Shown here in pieces: positions 8,670-17,255 of a stretch of DNA of 64,000 nucleotides. The notes under the pieces are model-generated. The model was not told where the DNA came from. It did no database searches and saw only the letters and a program-made list of their open reading frames with translations. Where the stretch lies: positions 434,001 through 498,000 of the forward strand of contig JADJYT010000001.1 of assembly GCA_016719635.1 (NCBI GenBank), read 5' to 3'. The translations under genes and the position numbers were made by a program. The stretch comes from Sphingobacteriales bacterium (lineage in GTDB: Bacteria; Bacteroidota; Bacteroidia; Chitinophagales; JADIYW01). Each line of letters opens with the position of its first letter. Positions within the stretch are counted from its first letter, which is position 1.

Positions 8670-9146
8670 ATGAAAATTTCAAAAGTACTATCTGTAATTC
8701 TTGTAGCTGTAGTTTTATGCTTTACTGCCTGCAAACCAAAAGATGCTGACATAAAAAAAGCTGTTGAACAAAAAATCTCAGCGATAGCTGAAGGTATAAC
8801 GGTAGAAGTAACGGATGGTGTAGCAACACTAACCGGTGAATTTAAAGATGAAGCCGCTATGTTGGCCGCCGAAGAGGCCATTAAAGGCATTAAAGGACTA
8901 AAATCAGTAGTGAATAACGGAACTGTCACCCCTCCTCCTCCGCCTCCTGTGGAAATTACTGCTGATGACCCCCTGTCAATAGCGGTTACAGATGCTTCTA
9001 AAGATTTCCCAACTGTAAAAACGGAAGTCAAAGATGGTGTTGTTACACTAACAGGTGAAATCCAGAAGAAAGATTTAATCAAACTTATGCAAACGTTAAA
9101 CAGCCTGAAACCGAAAAAGATTGATAACCAATTAACCGTAAAATAA
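8670..9146 (+). CDS. BON-domain lipoprotein
   Basis: I chose the ATG at 8670 because it starts a clean signal peptide MKISKVLSVILVAVVLCF ending in the lipobox FTAC; the in-frame ATG at 8643 would only add nine unlikely residues. The mature 158-residue precursor carries two BON-like modules (each with a pattern DGVATLTGE or DGVVTLTGE), joined by a proline run PPPPPP. BON domains are thought to bind phospholipid or other envelope ligands. The protein should sit in the periplasm, held by lipid. The next gene follows six bases later and also seems to contain a BON-like fold. Confidence 0.82.
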   Translation: MKISKVLSVILVAVVLCFTACKPKDADIKKAVEQKISAIAEGITVEVTDGVATLTGEFKDEAAMLAAEEAIKGIKGLKSVVNNGTVTPPPPPPVEITADDPLSIAVTDASKDFPTVKTEVKDGVVTLTGEIQKKDLIKLMQTLNSLKPKKIDNQLTVK

Positions 9147-9152
9147 AGAATT

Positions 9153-9575
9153 ATGTCGTTACAAGATAAATATAAACAACTCCTTGATGCAGCTGCAAGT
9201 TCAGGTGTAACAGGATTGCTGGTCAGAGAACAGGATAATGTATTGTATGTCGATGGAACTGCACCCAATGGTTCAGTAAAAGACCAGCTTTGGGCAGTCT
9301 ACGACTCCGTTGATCCTAATTTTACTTCCGGGGATTTAGTTTTAAATGTTTCCGTATCGGTAGATGCTGCTGTTACAAAAGTTAAAGTAATCACCGAACA
9401 CTCAAATTTGAATATACGCAAAGGTCCGGGAACCGATCAGCCTATTGTTGGAAAAGCGGCTAAAGGTGAAATAATTACTTTAATCAGCCAAACGAATGAC
9501 CAATGGTGGTTGGTTCGAACAGATGATGGGGAGGAAGGTTATAGCTATACCAGGTACCTGGAACCCATTCAATAA
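9153..9575 (+). CDS. BON-like plus SH3b domain protein
   Basis: The 140-residue protein has an N-terminal segment (1-70) with BON-like spacing, DNVLYVDGTAPNGSVKDQLW, then a bacterial SH3 domain (about 75-138): VITEHSNLNIRKGPGTDQP followed by GEIITLI, WWLVRT and EGYSYTRYLEP. SH3b domains usually bind cell-wall peptides. No signal peptide is visible, which is odd for a cell-wall binder. A strong terminator ends the unit with the BON lipoprotein. Confidence 0.75.
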   Translation: MSLQDKYKQLLDAAASSGVTGLLVREQDNVLYVDGTAPNGSVKDQLWAVYDSVDPNFTSGDLVLNVSVSVDAAVTKVKVITEHSNLNIRKGPGTDQPIVGKAAKGEIITLISQTNDQWWLVRTDDGEEGYSYTRYLEPIQ

Positions 9576-9595
9576 TTAATCTGCTAATTATTTGT

Positions 9596-9623
9596 ACTCC
9601 CGTTTAAACGGGAGTTTTTTTTT
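9596..9623 (+). terminator. Rho-independent terminator
   Basis: ACTCCCG (9596-9602) pairs with CGGGAGT (9609-9615); the whole ACTCCCGTTTAAACGGGAGT is a perfect palindrome, followed by nine T. It closes the BON/SH3b unit before the acs operon. Confidence 0.9.
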
Positions 9624-9697
9624 GAAACTGATATTTCTCAGTTTTGCCAATCATAATTTGTTGTACTTTTAATAGGTAATTTTTTATCTACAGGAAT

Positions 9698-11440
9698 ATG
9701 TCTGACATTTTGAATACCCATTCGTCCGTTACACCCAACCTGCAGGATTATGATGCACTATATGCTGGATTTAACTGGGAGAATGAACGCAAACAACTCA
9801 ATGGGCTGCCGGGTAATCAGGGTATCAATATTGCGTTTGAAGCCACCGAAAGAAATGCCGATGGCCATCTCAAAGATACGGTGGCACTTCGGTGGATTCG
9901 GAAAGACAACAATGTACAGGATTTTACCTACACCGACTTACATAAGCTTACATCTAAGTTTGCCAATGTGTTGGAAAGACTGGGCATCCGGAAAGGCGAA
10001 CGTGTCTTCTCTTTTACCGGCAGAATTCCTGAACTCTATATCACCGCTTTAGGTACACTCAAAAAGACAGCCGTGTACTGCCCATTATTTTCTGTCTTTG
10101 GCCCGGAACCGGTTTGGCAGCGATTAAGCAAAGGCGATGCAAAAGTTTTAGTAACAACACTCACTCAATATGAAAAGAAAATAAAGCAATTGCTAGAAAG
10201 GCTGCCTGCATTAGAATATATCCTGATTACTGATATTGATGAACCTGTTTCTGATTCCGTGTTATCCTATTCCAAACTGATGTCAGAGGCTTCGGACAGT
10301 TTTATTATTCCTCCAACCTCACCCGACGATCCGGCTTTGCTGCATTTTACCAGCGGTACCACCGGCATGCCGAAAGGCGCCCTGCATGTTCACAATGCCG
10401 TTCTGACGCATTACACGACCGGAAAATACGTGCTTGATTTTCATGAAGGTGACATTTACTGGTGTACTGCCGACCCCGGCTGGGTAACGGGTACATCTTA
10501 TGGAATCATCTCTCCTTTTGTCAATGGAGTAACGAATATCATTGACGAAGAAGAATTTGACGCGGTAAGGTGGTACACCATTCTGCAAAATCAAAAAGTC
10601 AATATCTGGTACACCGCTCCTACCGCCATCCGACGACTGATGCGATTGAATATTGACACCTCCAAAGATTATAACCTTGAAAACCTGCGGCTGATTTTAA
10701 GTGTCGGCGAGCCGCTGAATCCGGAAGCGGTAATTTGGGTACAAAAAACCTTCGGCGTTCCAATTTTAGACAACTGGTGGCAGACTGAAACAGGAGGCAT
10801 CATGATGGCAAATTACCGATCTATGCCGGTAAGACCTGGCTCAATGGGAAAACCACTGCCGGGCGTAACGGCAGCCATTGCCGAAGAGACAGCAGATGGA
10901 CTGCAGTTTATAACAGAACCTGAAAAGAGCGGACATTTGGTTCTGAAAAAAGGATTTCCATCCTTATTCCGAACGTACCTGCATGAAGAAGAACGGTACC
11001 AAAAATGCTTCCGAGGTGAATGGTATCTTTCCGGCGACTTGGCAAAAAATGATACGGATGGCTATTTTTGGTTTGTTGGCAGAGCGGATGACATCATTAA
11101 AACATCCGGACATATGGTGGGGCCTTTCGAAGTAGAAAGTGTACTGATGGAGCATCCTGCTGTAGCGGAAGCTGCCATTATCGGCAAACCTGACCCTTCT
11201 GTCGGTGAGCTTGTCAAAGCGTTTATTGTTTTGAAAAGTGCATATCAGCCGAATGATGAAGTAAGAATGGATATCATGGGATTTGTGCGAAAAAAAATGG
11301 GCCCGGCCATTGCGCCGAAAGAGGTTTCATTTATTGATAATTTGCCAAAAACAAAAAGCGGCAAAATATTGAGACGCTTACTTAAAGCGAGAGAACTTGG
11401 TTTGCCGGAAGGCGATTTATCCACTTTAGAACAATCCTGA
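9698..11440 (+). CDS. acsA: Acetyl-CoA synthetase (acetate-CoA ligase)
   Basis: This 580-residue ANL-superfamily enzyme turns acetate, ATP and CoA into acetyl-CoA, AMP and pyrophosphate. The ATP-loop motif TSGTTGMPKGALHVH lies near residue 217; DNWWQTETGG is the A5 region; WYLSGDLAKND and GRADDIIKTSGH match A7/A8; PKTKSGKILRR near the end holds the adenylation Lys, a known acetylation site in Acs proteins. The length fits the shorter Bacillus AcsA type. It leads a tight operon: three bases separate it from E1 alpha. Propionate or other short acids are possible alternative substrates. Confidence 0.9.
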   Translation: MSDILNTHSSVTPNLQDYDALYAGFNWENERKQLNGLPGNQGINIAFEATERNADGHLKDTVALRWIRKDNNVQDFTYTDLHKLTSKFANVLERLGIRKGERVFSFTGRIPELYITALGTLKKTAVYCPLFSVFGPEPVWQRLSKGDAKVLVTTLTQYEKKIKQLLERLPALEYILITDIDEPVSDSVLSYSKLMSEASDSFIIPPTSPDDPALLHFTSGTTGMPKGALHVHNAVLTHYTTGKYVLDFHEGDIYWCTADPGWVTGTSYGIISPFVNGVTNIIDEEEFDAVRWYTILQNQKVNIWYTAPTAIRRLMRLNIDTSKDYNLENLRLILSVGEPLNPEAVIWVQKTFGVPILDNWWQTETGGIMMANYRSMPVRPGSMGKPLPGVTAAIAEETADGLQFITEPEKSGHLVLKKGFPSLFRTYLHEEERYQKCFRGEWYLSGDLAKNDTDGYFWFVGRADDIIKTSGHMVGPFEVESVLMEHPAVAEAAIIGKPDPSVGELVKAFIVLKSAYQPNDEVRMDIMGFVRKKMGPAIAPKEVSFIDNLPKTKSGKILRRLLKARELGLPEGDLSTLEQS

Positions 11441-11443
11441 GAA

Positions 11444-12445
11444 ATGGCAGAACAAGCGAATTTTAAGAACAATCTGCTGGAGGAAGAAACGCTGTATCTT
11501 CTGTATCAAATGAAGCTTATCCGAAGGTTTGAGGAAAAGGCGGCGGAGATGTACACGAAAACGGAAATTCGCGGTTTTCTGCATTTATATATCGGTGAAG
11601 AAGCGGTAGCGGTTGGTGTATCACAGGCATTGAACGAGAATGACCTTGTTATCGCTACCTACCGGGAGCACGGGCATGCGCTGGCGCGTAATGTTCCCGC
11701 AAAAAAAATAATGGCGGAAATGTATGGCAGAAAGGAAGGTTGCAGCGGAGGTCGTGGCGGCTCCATGCATTTATTTGATAAGGAGAAAAACTTTTACGGC
11801 GGGAATGCGATTGTTGCCGGCCATATTCCTATAGCCGTTGGTATGGCATTAGCTGTAAAAAAACAAAAGCAGAATAAAATAGTATGTTGTTTTTTCGGCG
11901 AAGGAGCTATGGCTGAAGGAGAATTTCACGAAGCCATGAACTTAGCTGCCCTGTGGCAGGTGCCGGTTTTATTTATCTGCGAAAACAATCTATATGCGAT
12001 GGGAACGGCTATACGATATACGCATGCGTCACAGGAACTCGAAAAAAGAGGGAAAGATTACGGCATTGAATCCGCCGCAGTGGATGGTATGGATGTCTTA
12101 AAGGTATGTGAGGCAGCTATGAAAGCCGTTGAGAATATAAGAACAACCGGAAAACCTTATTTTTTGGTATGCAATACCTATCGTTTCAGAGCACATTCCA
12201 TGTTTGATGCCGAACTTTATAGGAATAAAAATGAAGTGGAAGAATGGAAGCACCGTGACCCGATTCTATTACTTGAGCGGCATATGCTGGAAAATGAGCT
12301 GAGTGATGAAACCACGCTTTCATCTATTGATGCAAAAATCGAAAAGGAGATTCAGGAAGCTACGGATTATGCGGAAGCAGGAACATGGGAGCCTGTCGAA
12401 AACCTTACCCAGTTTCTATACAGCGAAAAATCAACAAATGGGTAA
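11444..12445 (+). CDS. pdhA: Pyruvate/2-oxo acid dehydrogenase E1 alpha
   Basis: The 333-residue protein is the thiamine-diphosphate-binding alpha subunit of the E1 component, which decarboxylates pyruvate and passes the acetyl group to the lipoyl arm of E2. Visible marks are ATYREHGHALARN, GRGGSMHLFD, and the TPP motif running from GEGAMAEGEFHEAMN to ENN. The phosphorylation-loop equivalent is YRFRAHSMFD. Length and motifs fit PDH or acetoin dehydrogenase E1 alpha; neighbouring acetyl-CoA synthetase does not settle which. Its stop overlaps the E1 beta start by 8 bases. Confidence 0.88.
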   Translation: MAEQANFKNNLLEEETLYLLYQMKLIRRFEEKAAEMYTKTEIRGFLHLYIGEEAVAVGVSQALNENDLVIATYREHGHALARNVPAKKIMAEMYGRKEGCSGGRGGSMHLFDKEKNFYGGNAIVAGHIPIAVGMALAVKKQKQNKIVCCFFGEGAMAEGEFHEAMNLAALWQVPVLFICENNLYAMGTAIRYTHASQELEKRGKDYGIESAAVDGMDVLKVCEAAMKAVENIRTTGKPYFLVCNTYRFRAHSMFDAELYRNKNEVEEWKHRDPILLLERHMLENELSDETTLSSIDAKIEKEIQEATDYAEAGTWEPVENLTQFLYSEKSTNG

Positions 12446-13433
12446 GAACGCTATTAAAGTCACCTATCGGGAAGCTCTGAAACAAGGGCTGAGAGAGGCA
12501 TTGCAAAAAAACGAGAACGTATTTCTCATGGGAGAAGATGTGGGGCATTATGGCGGTGCTTTTGCCATCAGCAAAGGTTTGTTAGAGGAATTTGGCGAAG
12601 ACAGAATCATGGATGTCCCGCTTTCCGAATCCGGTTTTGTGGGCGCGGGTATTGGGGCGGCTCTGAATGGCATGCGACCGATTGTGGAAATCATGACCGT
12701 TAATTTCAGTTTGCTGGCTATGGATCAGATTTTTAATAATGCTGCAACATTCAGCCACATGACTGGCGGGCAGTTGAATGTTCCTGTCGTTATCCGAATC
12801 GGATGTGGTATTGGCCGTCAGTTAGCTGCACAGCACTCTCACAGCTGGGAACCTATCTTTGCACATGTCCCGGGATTGATTGTTTTAGCTGCAGGTACAC
12901 ACGAAGATGCCAGAGGTATGTTGGTGGCTGCGTTACAGCAACAGAATCCTGTTATTCTGTTTGAATATACCTTTTTACTCAACATGGAATCAGAAATAAA
13001 AGAAAATGAGGGGGGCATAGCAGATATCACAAAAGCTAAAGTGCTCAGATCCGGTATCGATATTTCAATAGTAACATACGGCGGCGCGGTACATAAATGC
13101 CTGCAGGCAGCCTTTGAACTGGAAATGCTGGGAATAGATGCGGAAGTGATAGATCTTCGGATACTTAGACCATTGGATGAAGCCGCTATCCTGGCATCCG
13201 TAGCTAAAACGCATAAAGTACTCATCGTTGAAGATGCCTGGCGTTCTGTAAGCATCTCTTCTGAAATAAGTGCGCGCATCATGGAAAAAGCCTTTTATGA
13301 ATTGGATGCACCGGTACAACGTTTATGCGGTCTGGAAGTACCTGTTCCCTACCCCAAACACCTGGAAGAAGCTTCCGTACCGCAGGTAACGGATATTGTA
13401 AATCGTGTACAAAAAATAGTGCAGCATGATTGA
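12438..13433 (+). CDS. pdhB: Pyruvate/2-oxo acid dehydrogenase E1 beta
   Basis: I chose the ATG at 12438 (MGKNAIKVTYREAL), which overlaps the pdhA stop by 8 bases; the open frame extends further upstream only inside pdhA. The 331-residue protein has the E1 beta signatures FLMGEDVGHYGGAF, PLSESGFVGAGIGAA, and the C-terminal transketolase domain with IDLRILRPLDE and VLIVEDAWRS. It pairs with E1 alpha to form the TPP-dependent decarboxylase. Its own stop overlaps the E2 start by 8 bases, so the three subunits are translationally coupled. Confidence 0.9.
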   Translation: MGKNAIKVTYREALKQGLREALQKNENVFLMGEDVGHYGGAFAISKGLLEEFGEDRIMDVPLSESGFVGAGIGAALNGMRPIVEIMTVNFSLLAMDQIFNNAATFSHMTGGQLNVPVVIRIGCGIGRQLAAQHSHSWEPIFAHVPGLIVLAAGTHEDARGMLVAALQQQNPVILFEYTFLLNMESEIKENEGGIADITKAKVLRSGIDISIVTYGGAVHKCLQAAFELEMLGIDAEVIDLRILRPLDEAAILASVAKTHKVLIVEDAWRSVSISSEISARIMEKAFYELDAPVQRLCGLEVPVPYPKHLEEASVPQVTDIVNRVQKIVQHD

Positions 13434-14025
13434 ATTCAAAATGCCCAGCCTCGGTGCCGATATGGAAGACGGTATTCTACGGGAATGGAAAGTTAAACCG
13501 GGTGATACCGTCAAACGCGGAGACATCATTGCATCCGTCGAAGTGCAAAAAGGAAATATTGACATTGAAGTATTTGATGAAGGAGTCATTGAAAAATTAG
13601 TCATTAAAGAAGATGAAAAGGTGCCTGTTGGGGCTGTCATGGCAATCATAAGACCACCTCAAGAAGCAGTAAATGTGTCCTTCAGAGCCGAGGTGGTTAC
13701 GCCCGAACTTAAACCAGATATCATTGAACCTTCAGAATGGAAAGAGACTGAAACAGAAATACCGTTTTCCATCCATTCAGCCATTAAGGCATCCCCTCTG
13801 GCAAAACGGCTGGCTGCTGAAAAAAATATTGATTTAAATTCAGTAACGGGAACAGGTGAAGGTGGTGTCATCACCAAAGAGGATGTAGAGAAAGCAATCT
13901 CGAATCCCCCCATTGCAGAAAATAAAACTACGGCGACACCTTCTGAAAACATACGGCTTGCGGTAGCCGCCGCTATGAGCAAGTCCAACCGGGAAATCCC
14001 GCATTATTACCTGGAGAAAAAATAG
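13426..14025 (+). CDS. pdhC: Dihydrolipoamide acyltransferase E2, N-terminal part
   Basis: This piece holds the lipoyl domain (residues 1-77, lipoyl Lys42 in VEVQKGNIDIE), a linker, the E3/E1-binding domain (about 120-160, ASPLAKRLAAEKNIDL then GVITKEDVEKA) and the first strand of the catalytic domain. It stops at a TAG after PHYYLEKK. The frame should go on as IDITRAIEW: one extra A in the run of six A at 14017-14022 restores the full enzyme through 14600. A homopolymer deletion in the sequence is most likely; a slippage-dependent gene is possible. The E2 moves the acetyl group to CoA. Confidence 0.85.
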   Translation: MIEFKMPSLGADMEDGILREWKVKPGDTVKRGDIIASVEVQKGNIDIEVFDEGVIEKLVIKEDEKVPVGAVMAIIRPPQEAVNVSFRAEVVTPELKPDIIEPSEWKETETEIPFSIHSAIKASPLAKRLAAEKNIDLNSVTGTGEGGVITKEDVEKAISNPPIAENKTTATPSENIRLAVAAAMSKSNREIPHYYLEKK

Positions 14026-14048
14026 ATATAACAAGAGCCATCGAATGG

Positions 14049-14600
14049 ATGACTGCCCAGAATGCCGGCCGCAGCATACAGCAACGCTTATTACCGGCCG
14101 TTTTGTTTTTAAAGGCATGTGCGGATGCCTTGCTGGCAGTTCCTGATTTAAATGCAGTATGGGAAAACGGTTTAATCAAAAAGGACGGCATTCATATCGG
14201 ATTTGTCGTATCACTCAAAGGCGGTGGAATCATGTTGCCGGCCATTCATGACGTAGACAAAAAGAGTTTGGACGAAATCATGGCATCGCTGAATGACTTG
14301 ATACCAAGAGCAAGAGCACTGAAATTACGCAGTTCCGAACTGAGCGATTCCACCATCACAATGACCTACCTTGGAGAAGGCGGCGCAGACAAAGTTTTTG
14401 GAATCATTTATCCGCCACAAGTGGCTATCATTGGCATCGGAGATATGCTTAAAGAAACTATCTTTGCCGATGGGAAAGAGCAAGAACATACCTTTGCCTA
14501 TGTTACACTGGCGGGCGACCATCGTGCCACTGACGGACTTACAGGCAGTAAATTTTTAGCTGCATTTAATAAATTGTTACAAAATCCTGAAACATTATGA
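14049..14600 (+). CDS. pdhC: Dihydrolipoamide acyltransferase E2, catalytic part
   Basis: This is the rest of the E2 gene, out of frame with the first part; its frame is open from the A-run, and the ATG at 14049 is internal to the true protein. It contains the acyltransferase (CAT-like) domain: GFVVSLKGGGIMLPAIHDVD, TMTYLGEGGADKVFGIIYPP, and the catalytic AGDHRATDGLTGSKFL with the HxxxDG His and Asp. Joined with the first part the enzyme would be about 390 residues, a normal small E2 with one lipoyl domain. The next gene overlaps its stop by 4 bases. Confidence 0.85.
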   Translation: MTAQNAGRSIQQRLLPAVLFLKACADALLAVPDLNAVWENGLIKKDGIHIGFVVSLKGGGIMLPAIHDVDKKSLDEIMASLNDLIPRARALKLRSSELSDSTITMTYLGEGGADKVFGIIYPPQVAIIGIGDMLKETIFADGKEQEHTFAYVTLAGDHRATDGLTGSKFLAAFNKLLQNPETL

Positions 14601-14842
14601 ATGATCAAGAAATAAAATCCATCCTAATTCAGTTGCTCAAAAAAACAGCACCGGACACAGAACCGGAAGAGTTGAATGAAACTGCTAATTTCCGGGCAGA
14701 ACTCGGAATGGACTCATTCGATTTTCTGCAATTCATGGTGGCTGTTAATGAACAGCTGAACATTGAGATTCCGGAACAGGATTATGCTGCTGTCTCCACT
14801 TTAAAGGACTTAACGGATTATATTCTAGCAAAGAAAGTATAA
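14597..14842 (+). CDS. Acyl carrier protein
   Basis: The 81-residue acidic protein has the four-helix ACP pattern and the phosphopantetheine site LGMDSFDFLQF with Ser40. It overlaps the E2 stop in an ATGA, so it belongs to the acs-PDH operon. An ACP with a PDH is not standard. It might carry octanoyl for lipoylation of the neighbouring E2, or accept acyl groups made by the operon; both ideas are inference. The main fatty-acid ACP of the cell is probably encoded elsewhere. Confidence 0.85.
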   Translation: MNDQEIKSILIQLLKKTAPDTEPEELNETANFRAELGMDSFDFLQFMVAVNEQLNIEIPEQDYAAVSTLKDLTDYILAKKV

Positions 14843-14846
14843 GTGG

Positions 14847-15434
14847 ATGAATGAGTTCATAGATTGCCTGAAAAATGCAGATTACAGTGCTTTTCATTTC
14901 ATCAATCATACGATATCAAATGCCGTATTTGACATTCTGATGCCTGTCCTTCGAAATGCACGCACCTGGATTCCGATTTATCTTCTATTAGGAATATATG
15001 TAATCCATCGTTACAAGAAAGATGCCTGGTTATACATACTATTTGTGCTTATTGCCTTCGCAATAGCCGATTCCAGCACTCATCAACTATTAAAGCCAAT
15101 CTTTAACCGCTCCCGCCCCTGTTATAATGGTTTTCTCCATGTCAGGCTTCTGGTAGATCATTGCGGCGGAAGGCTAAGTTTTCCGTCCACACACGCCTCC
15201 AATCACATGACAATGGCACTCAGTATTGTATTAAGTGGTATTTTTTCAAACAAGTGGATAAATCTTAGCTGGATTTTATGGGCAGCAATTATTGGGTTTG
15301 CACAGGTTTATGTGGGATTGCATTATCCGGCTGATATCATTGCAGGTTTTGGTACAGGATATGTATTGGCTTGGTTCAATTACAAACTGGTTTTGCCTGC
15401 ATTAAAGGTCATACACCATAAATTCATCCAATAA
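14847..15434 (+). CDS. PAP2 family membrane phosphatase
   Basis: The 195-residue protein has about five membrane segments and the three phosphatase motifs of the PAP2 superfamily: KPIFNRSRP, FPSTHASNHM and VGLHYPADIIAGF. Enzymes of this family remove phosphate from lipid pyrophosphates or phosphatidic acid (undecaprenyl pyrophosphate, lipid A). It starts four bases after the ACP stop, so it probably rides on the PDH operon, though a functional link is not evident. The usual periplasm-facing active site is expected. Confidence 0.85.
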   Translation: MNEFIDCLKNADYSAFHFINHTISNAVFDILMPVLRNARTWIPIYLLLGIYVIHRYKKDAWLYILFVLIAFAIADSSTHQLLKPIFNRSRPCYNGFLHVRLLVDHCGGRLSFPSTHASNHMTMALSIVLSGIFSNKWINLSWILWAAIIGFAQVYVGLHYPADIIAGFGTGYVLAWFNYKLVLPALKVIHHKFIQ

Positions 15435-15449
15435 ATAAAGTAGAAAATG

Positions 15450-15524
15450 GGACACGTATGGGGCTCGAACCCATGACCCTCGGTACCACAAACCGATGCT
15501 CTAACCAACTGAGCTAACATGTCC
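15450..15524 (-). tRNA. tRNA-His (GTG)
   Basis: On the minus strand the sequence folds into a full cloverleaf. The D arm begins TAGCTCAGTTGG, the anticodon loop TTGTGGT gives GTG for histidine, and the T loop is TTCGAGC. The acceptor stem includes the extra G(-1) opposite C73 that marks tRNA-His. CCA is not encoded. It lies between the PAP2 gene and ahcY, antisense to the former's direction. Confidence 0.95.
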
Positions 15525-15613
15525 GTCTAGTAAAAGAACTGGACTGCAAAGATAGATTTTTTTTTGAAAATGCAAAATCAACAATTTGTACTTAAACTAT
15601 ACTTAACGTAAAT

Positions 15614-15647
15614 AAAAAATGCCGTCTCAATTAAACCGAGACGGCAT
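15614..15647 (-). terminator. Rho-independent terminator of ahcY
   Basis: Read on the minus strand, ATGCCGTCTC and GAGACGGCAT (15638-15647 with 15619-15628) form a 10-bp perfect stem around a 9-base loop and are followed by a T-rich tract. It lies 36 bases after the ahcY stop. Confidence 0.92.
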
Positions 15648-15683
15648 TCTATCTGATTACTAATTATAGAGCACTCAATACTA

Positions 15684-17012
15684 TTAATATCTGTAATACT
15701 CCGGTTTATATGGACCAGCCACCGGAATGTTCAAATAAGCACTTTGTTCAGGAGTTAACTCATCCAACACCACGCCAATTTTAGCTAAGTGCAGACGGGC
15801 AACTTTTTCATCCAGATGTTTAGGAAGCATATACACCTTGTTTTCGTATTTGTCAGCATTTGCCCACAATTCTAACTGAGCAATCACCTGATTGGAGAAA
15901 GAGTTTGACATTACAAAGGAAGGGTGACCGGTAGCACAACCTAAGTTCACCAAACGACCTTCAGCCAGTAAGATGATATCTTTTCCATCGATAGTATACA
16001 GGTCAACCTGCGGTTTAATGGTGTTTTTAGTATGACCATAGTTGGTATTCAACCAGGCAACATCAATCTCGATGTCAAAGTGGCCGATATTCGCCACAAT
16101 CGCTTTATCTTTCATCAATCTGAAGTGTTCACCGGTGATGATATCACGGCAACCTGTTGTAGTCACGATGATGTCCGCTTCTTTTACCGCATCTTTCATT
16201 TTTTTCACTTCAAAGCCTTCCATGGCAGCCTGTAATGCGCAGATTGGGTCTATTTCTGTAACAATCACGCGCGCACCGGCACCACGTAAAGATTCCGCAG
16301 AACCTTTACCTACGTCACCAAAACCGGCAACAACAGCCACTTTACCGGCAATCATTACATCGGTAGCACGACGAATCGCATCTACACAACTTTCACGGCA
16401 GCCGTATTTGTTGTCAAATTTAGATTTCGTTACGGAATCGTTGATATTGATAGCCGGAATCAATAAAGTTCCAGCTTCCATTCTTTCGTATAAACGGTGA
16501 ACACCGGTAGTCGTTTCTTCCGACAAACCTCTGATACCTTTTGCCAGTTCAGGATAGTTATCAAACACCATATTGGTTAAGTCACCGCCATCGTCCAGTA
16601 TCATATTTAACGGACGTTCCGGAGAACCGAAGAACAAGGTTTGTTCGATACACCAGTTAAATTCTTCTTCGTTCAGGCCTTTCCAGGCAAACACCGGAAT
16701 ACCGGCAGCAGCGATAGCAGCAGCAGCATGATCTTGTGTAGAGAAGATATTGCAGGAAGACCAGGTCACTTCAGCACCTAAAGCTACCAATGTTTCTATT
16801 AACACAGCCGTCTGAATCGTCATGTGTAAGCAACCGGCGATGCGAGCGCCTTTCAATGGTTGTGAAGGACCGAATTCTTCACGAAGTGCCATTAAGCCCG
16901 GCATTTCCGCTTCTGCAAGCGTTATTTCTTTGCGTCCCCATTCTGCAAGGGACATGTCTTTAACCTTGTATTTCAGGCTAAAATCAATTTGAGATGATGT
17001 AGTAGTTGACAT
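15684..17012 (-). CDS. ahcY: Adenosylhomocysteinase
   Basis: The 442-residue protein matches S-adenosyl-L-homocysteine hydrolase along its length. It splits SAH, the product of methyltransferases, to adenosine and homocysteine using bound NAD+. Visible marks are HMTIQTAVLIETL, the substrate region around NINDSVTKSKFDNKYG, the NAD-binding motif VVAGFGDVGKGSAESL, and the C-terminal GPYKPEYYRY. It recycles product inhibition from the several methyltransferases in the window. It is transcribed alone, with a terminator and a possible promoter at 17032-17039; I see no recognisable SAH riboswitch. Confidence 0.97.
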   Translation of the reverse strand: MSTTTSSQIDFSLKYKVKDMSLAEWGRKEITLAEAEMPGLMALREEFGPSQPLKGARIAGCLHMTIQTAVLIETLVALGAEVTWSSCNIFSTQDHAAAAIAAAGIPVFAWKGLNEEEFNWCIEQTLFFGSPERPLNMILDDGGDLTNMVFDNYPELAKGIRGLSEETTTGVHRLYERMEAGTLLIPAININDSVTKSKFDNKYGCRESCVDAIRRATDVMIAGKVAVVAGFGDVGKGSAESLRGAGARVIVTEIDPICALQAAMEGFEVKKMKDAVKEADIIVTTTGCRDIITGEHFRLMKDKAIVANIGHFDIEIDVAWLNTNYGHTKNTIKPQVDLYTIDGKDIILLAEGRLVNLGCATGHPSFVMSNSFSNQVIAQLELWANADKYENKVYMLPKHLDEKVARLHLAKIGVVLDELTPEQSAYLNIPVAGPYKPEYYRY

Positions 17013-17031
17013 ATTTTTATTTTAAGTAACG

Positions 17032-17039
17032 CAAAATTA
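17032..17039 (-). promoter_or_regulatory. Candidate -7 box for ahcY
   Basis: On the minus strand TAATTTTG fits TAnnTTTG, 20 bases before the ahcY start. No clear -33 TTTG is seen. Confidence 0.35.
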
Positions 17040-17255
17040 TAGTATAAGTTTAAGAGAAAAGTTGCCATAGGGCAAGAAATAAAAATGTCTACTATTGAGT
17101 GGCACTATGAACCGGGAGGCTTACACCTGACTTTTAGGGACACTTACAGTGGGCGAGACTATATATAGATACGTTTACAATCACACAAGCAAAAAAATCT
17201 AAATAAATAATATCACTAATTTTAACAAAAATTCAAACTGAGAAACTACCAAATA

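Noticed and set aside
14017..14023. Classical programmed -1 frameshift heptamer in the E2 gene
   Set aside because: The site is G AAA AAA, not the X XXY YYZ pattern, and no structure downstream was recognised; a homopolymer error is simpler.
17085..17168. 27-codon open frame in the gap before the deacetylase, read as a gene or transposase remnant
   Set aside because: It is too short to support, has no family I recognise and no clear ribosome site; kept only as a note in the intergenic entry.
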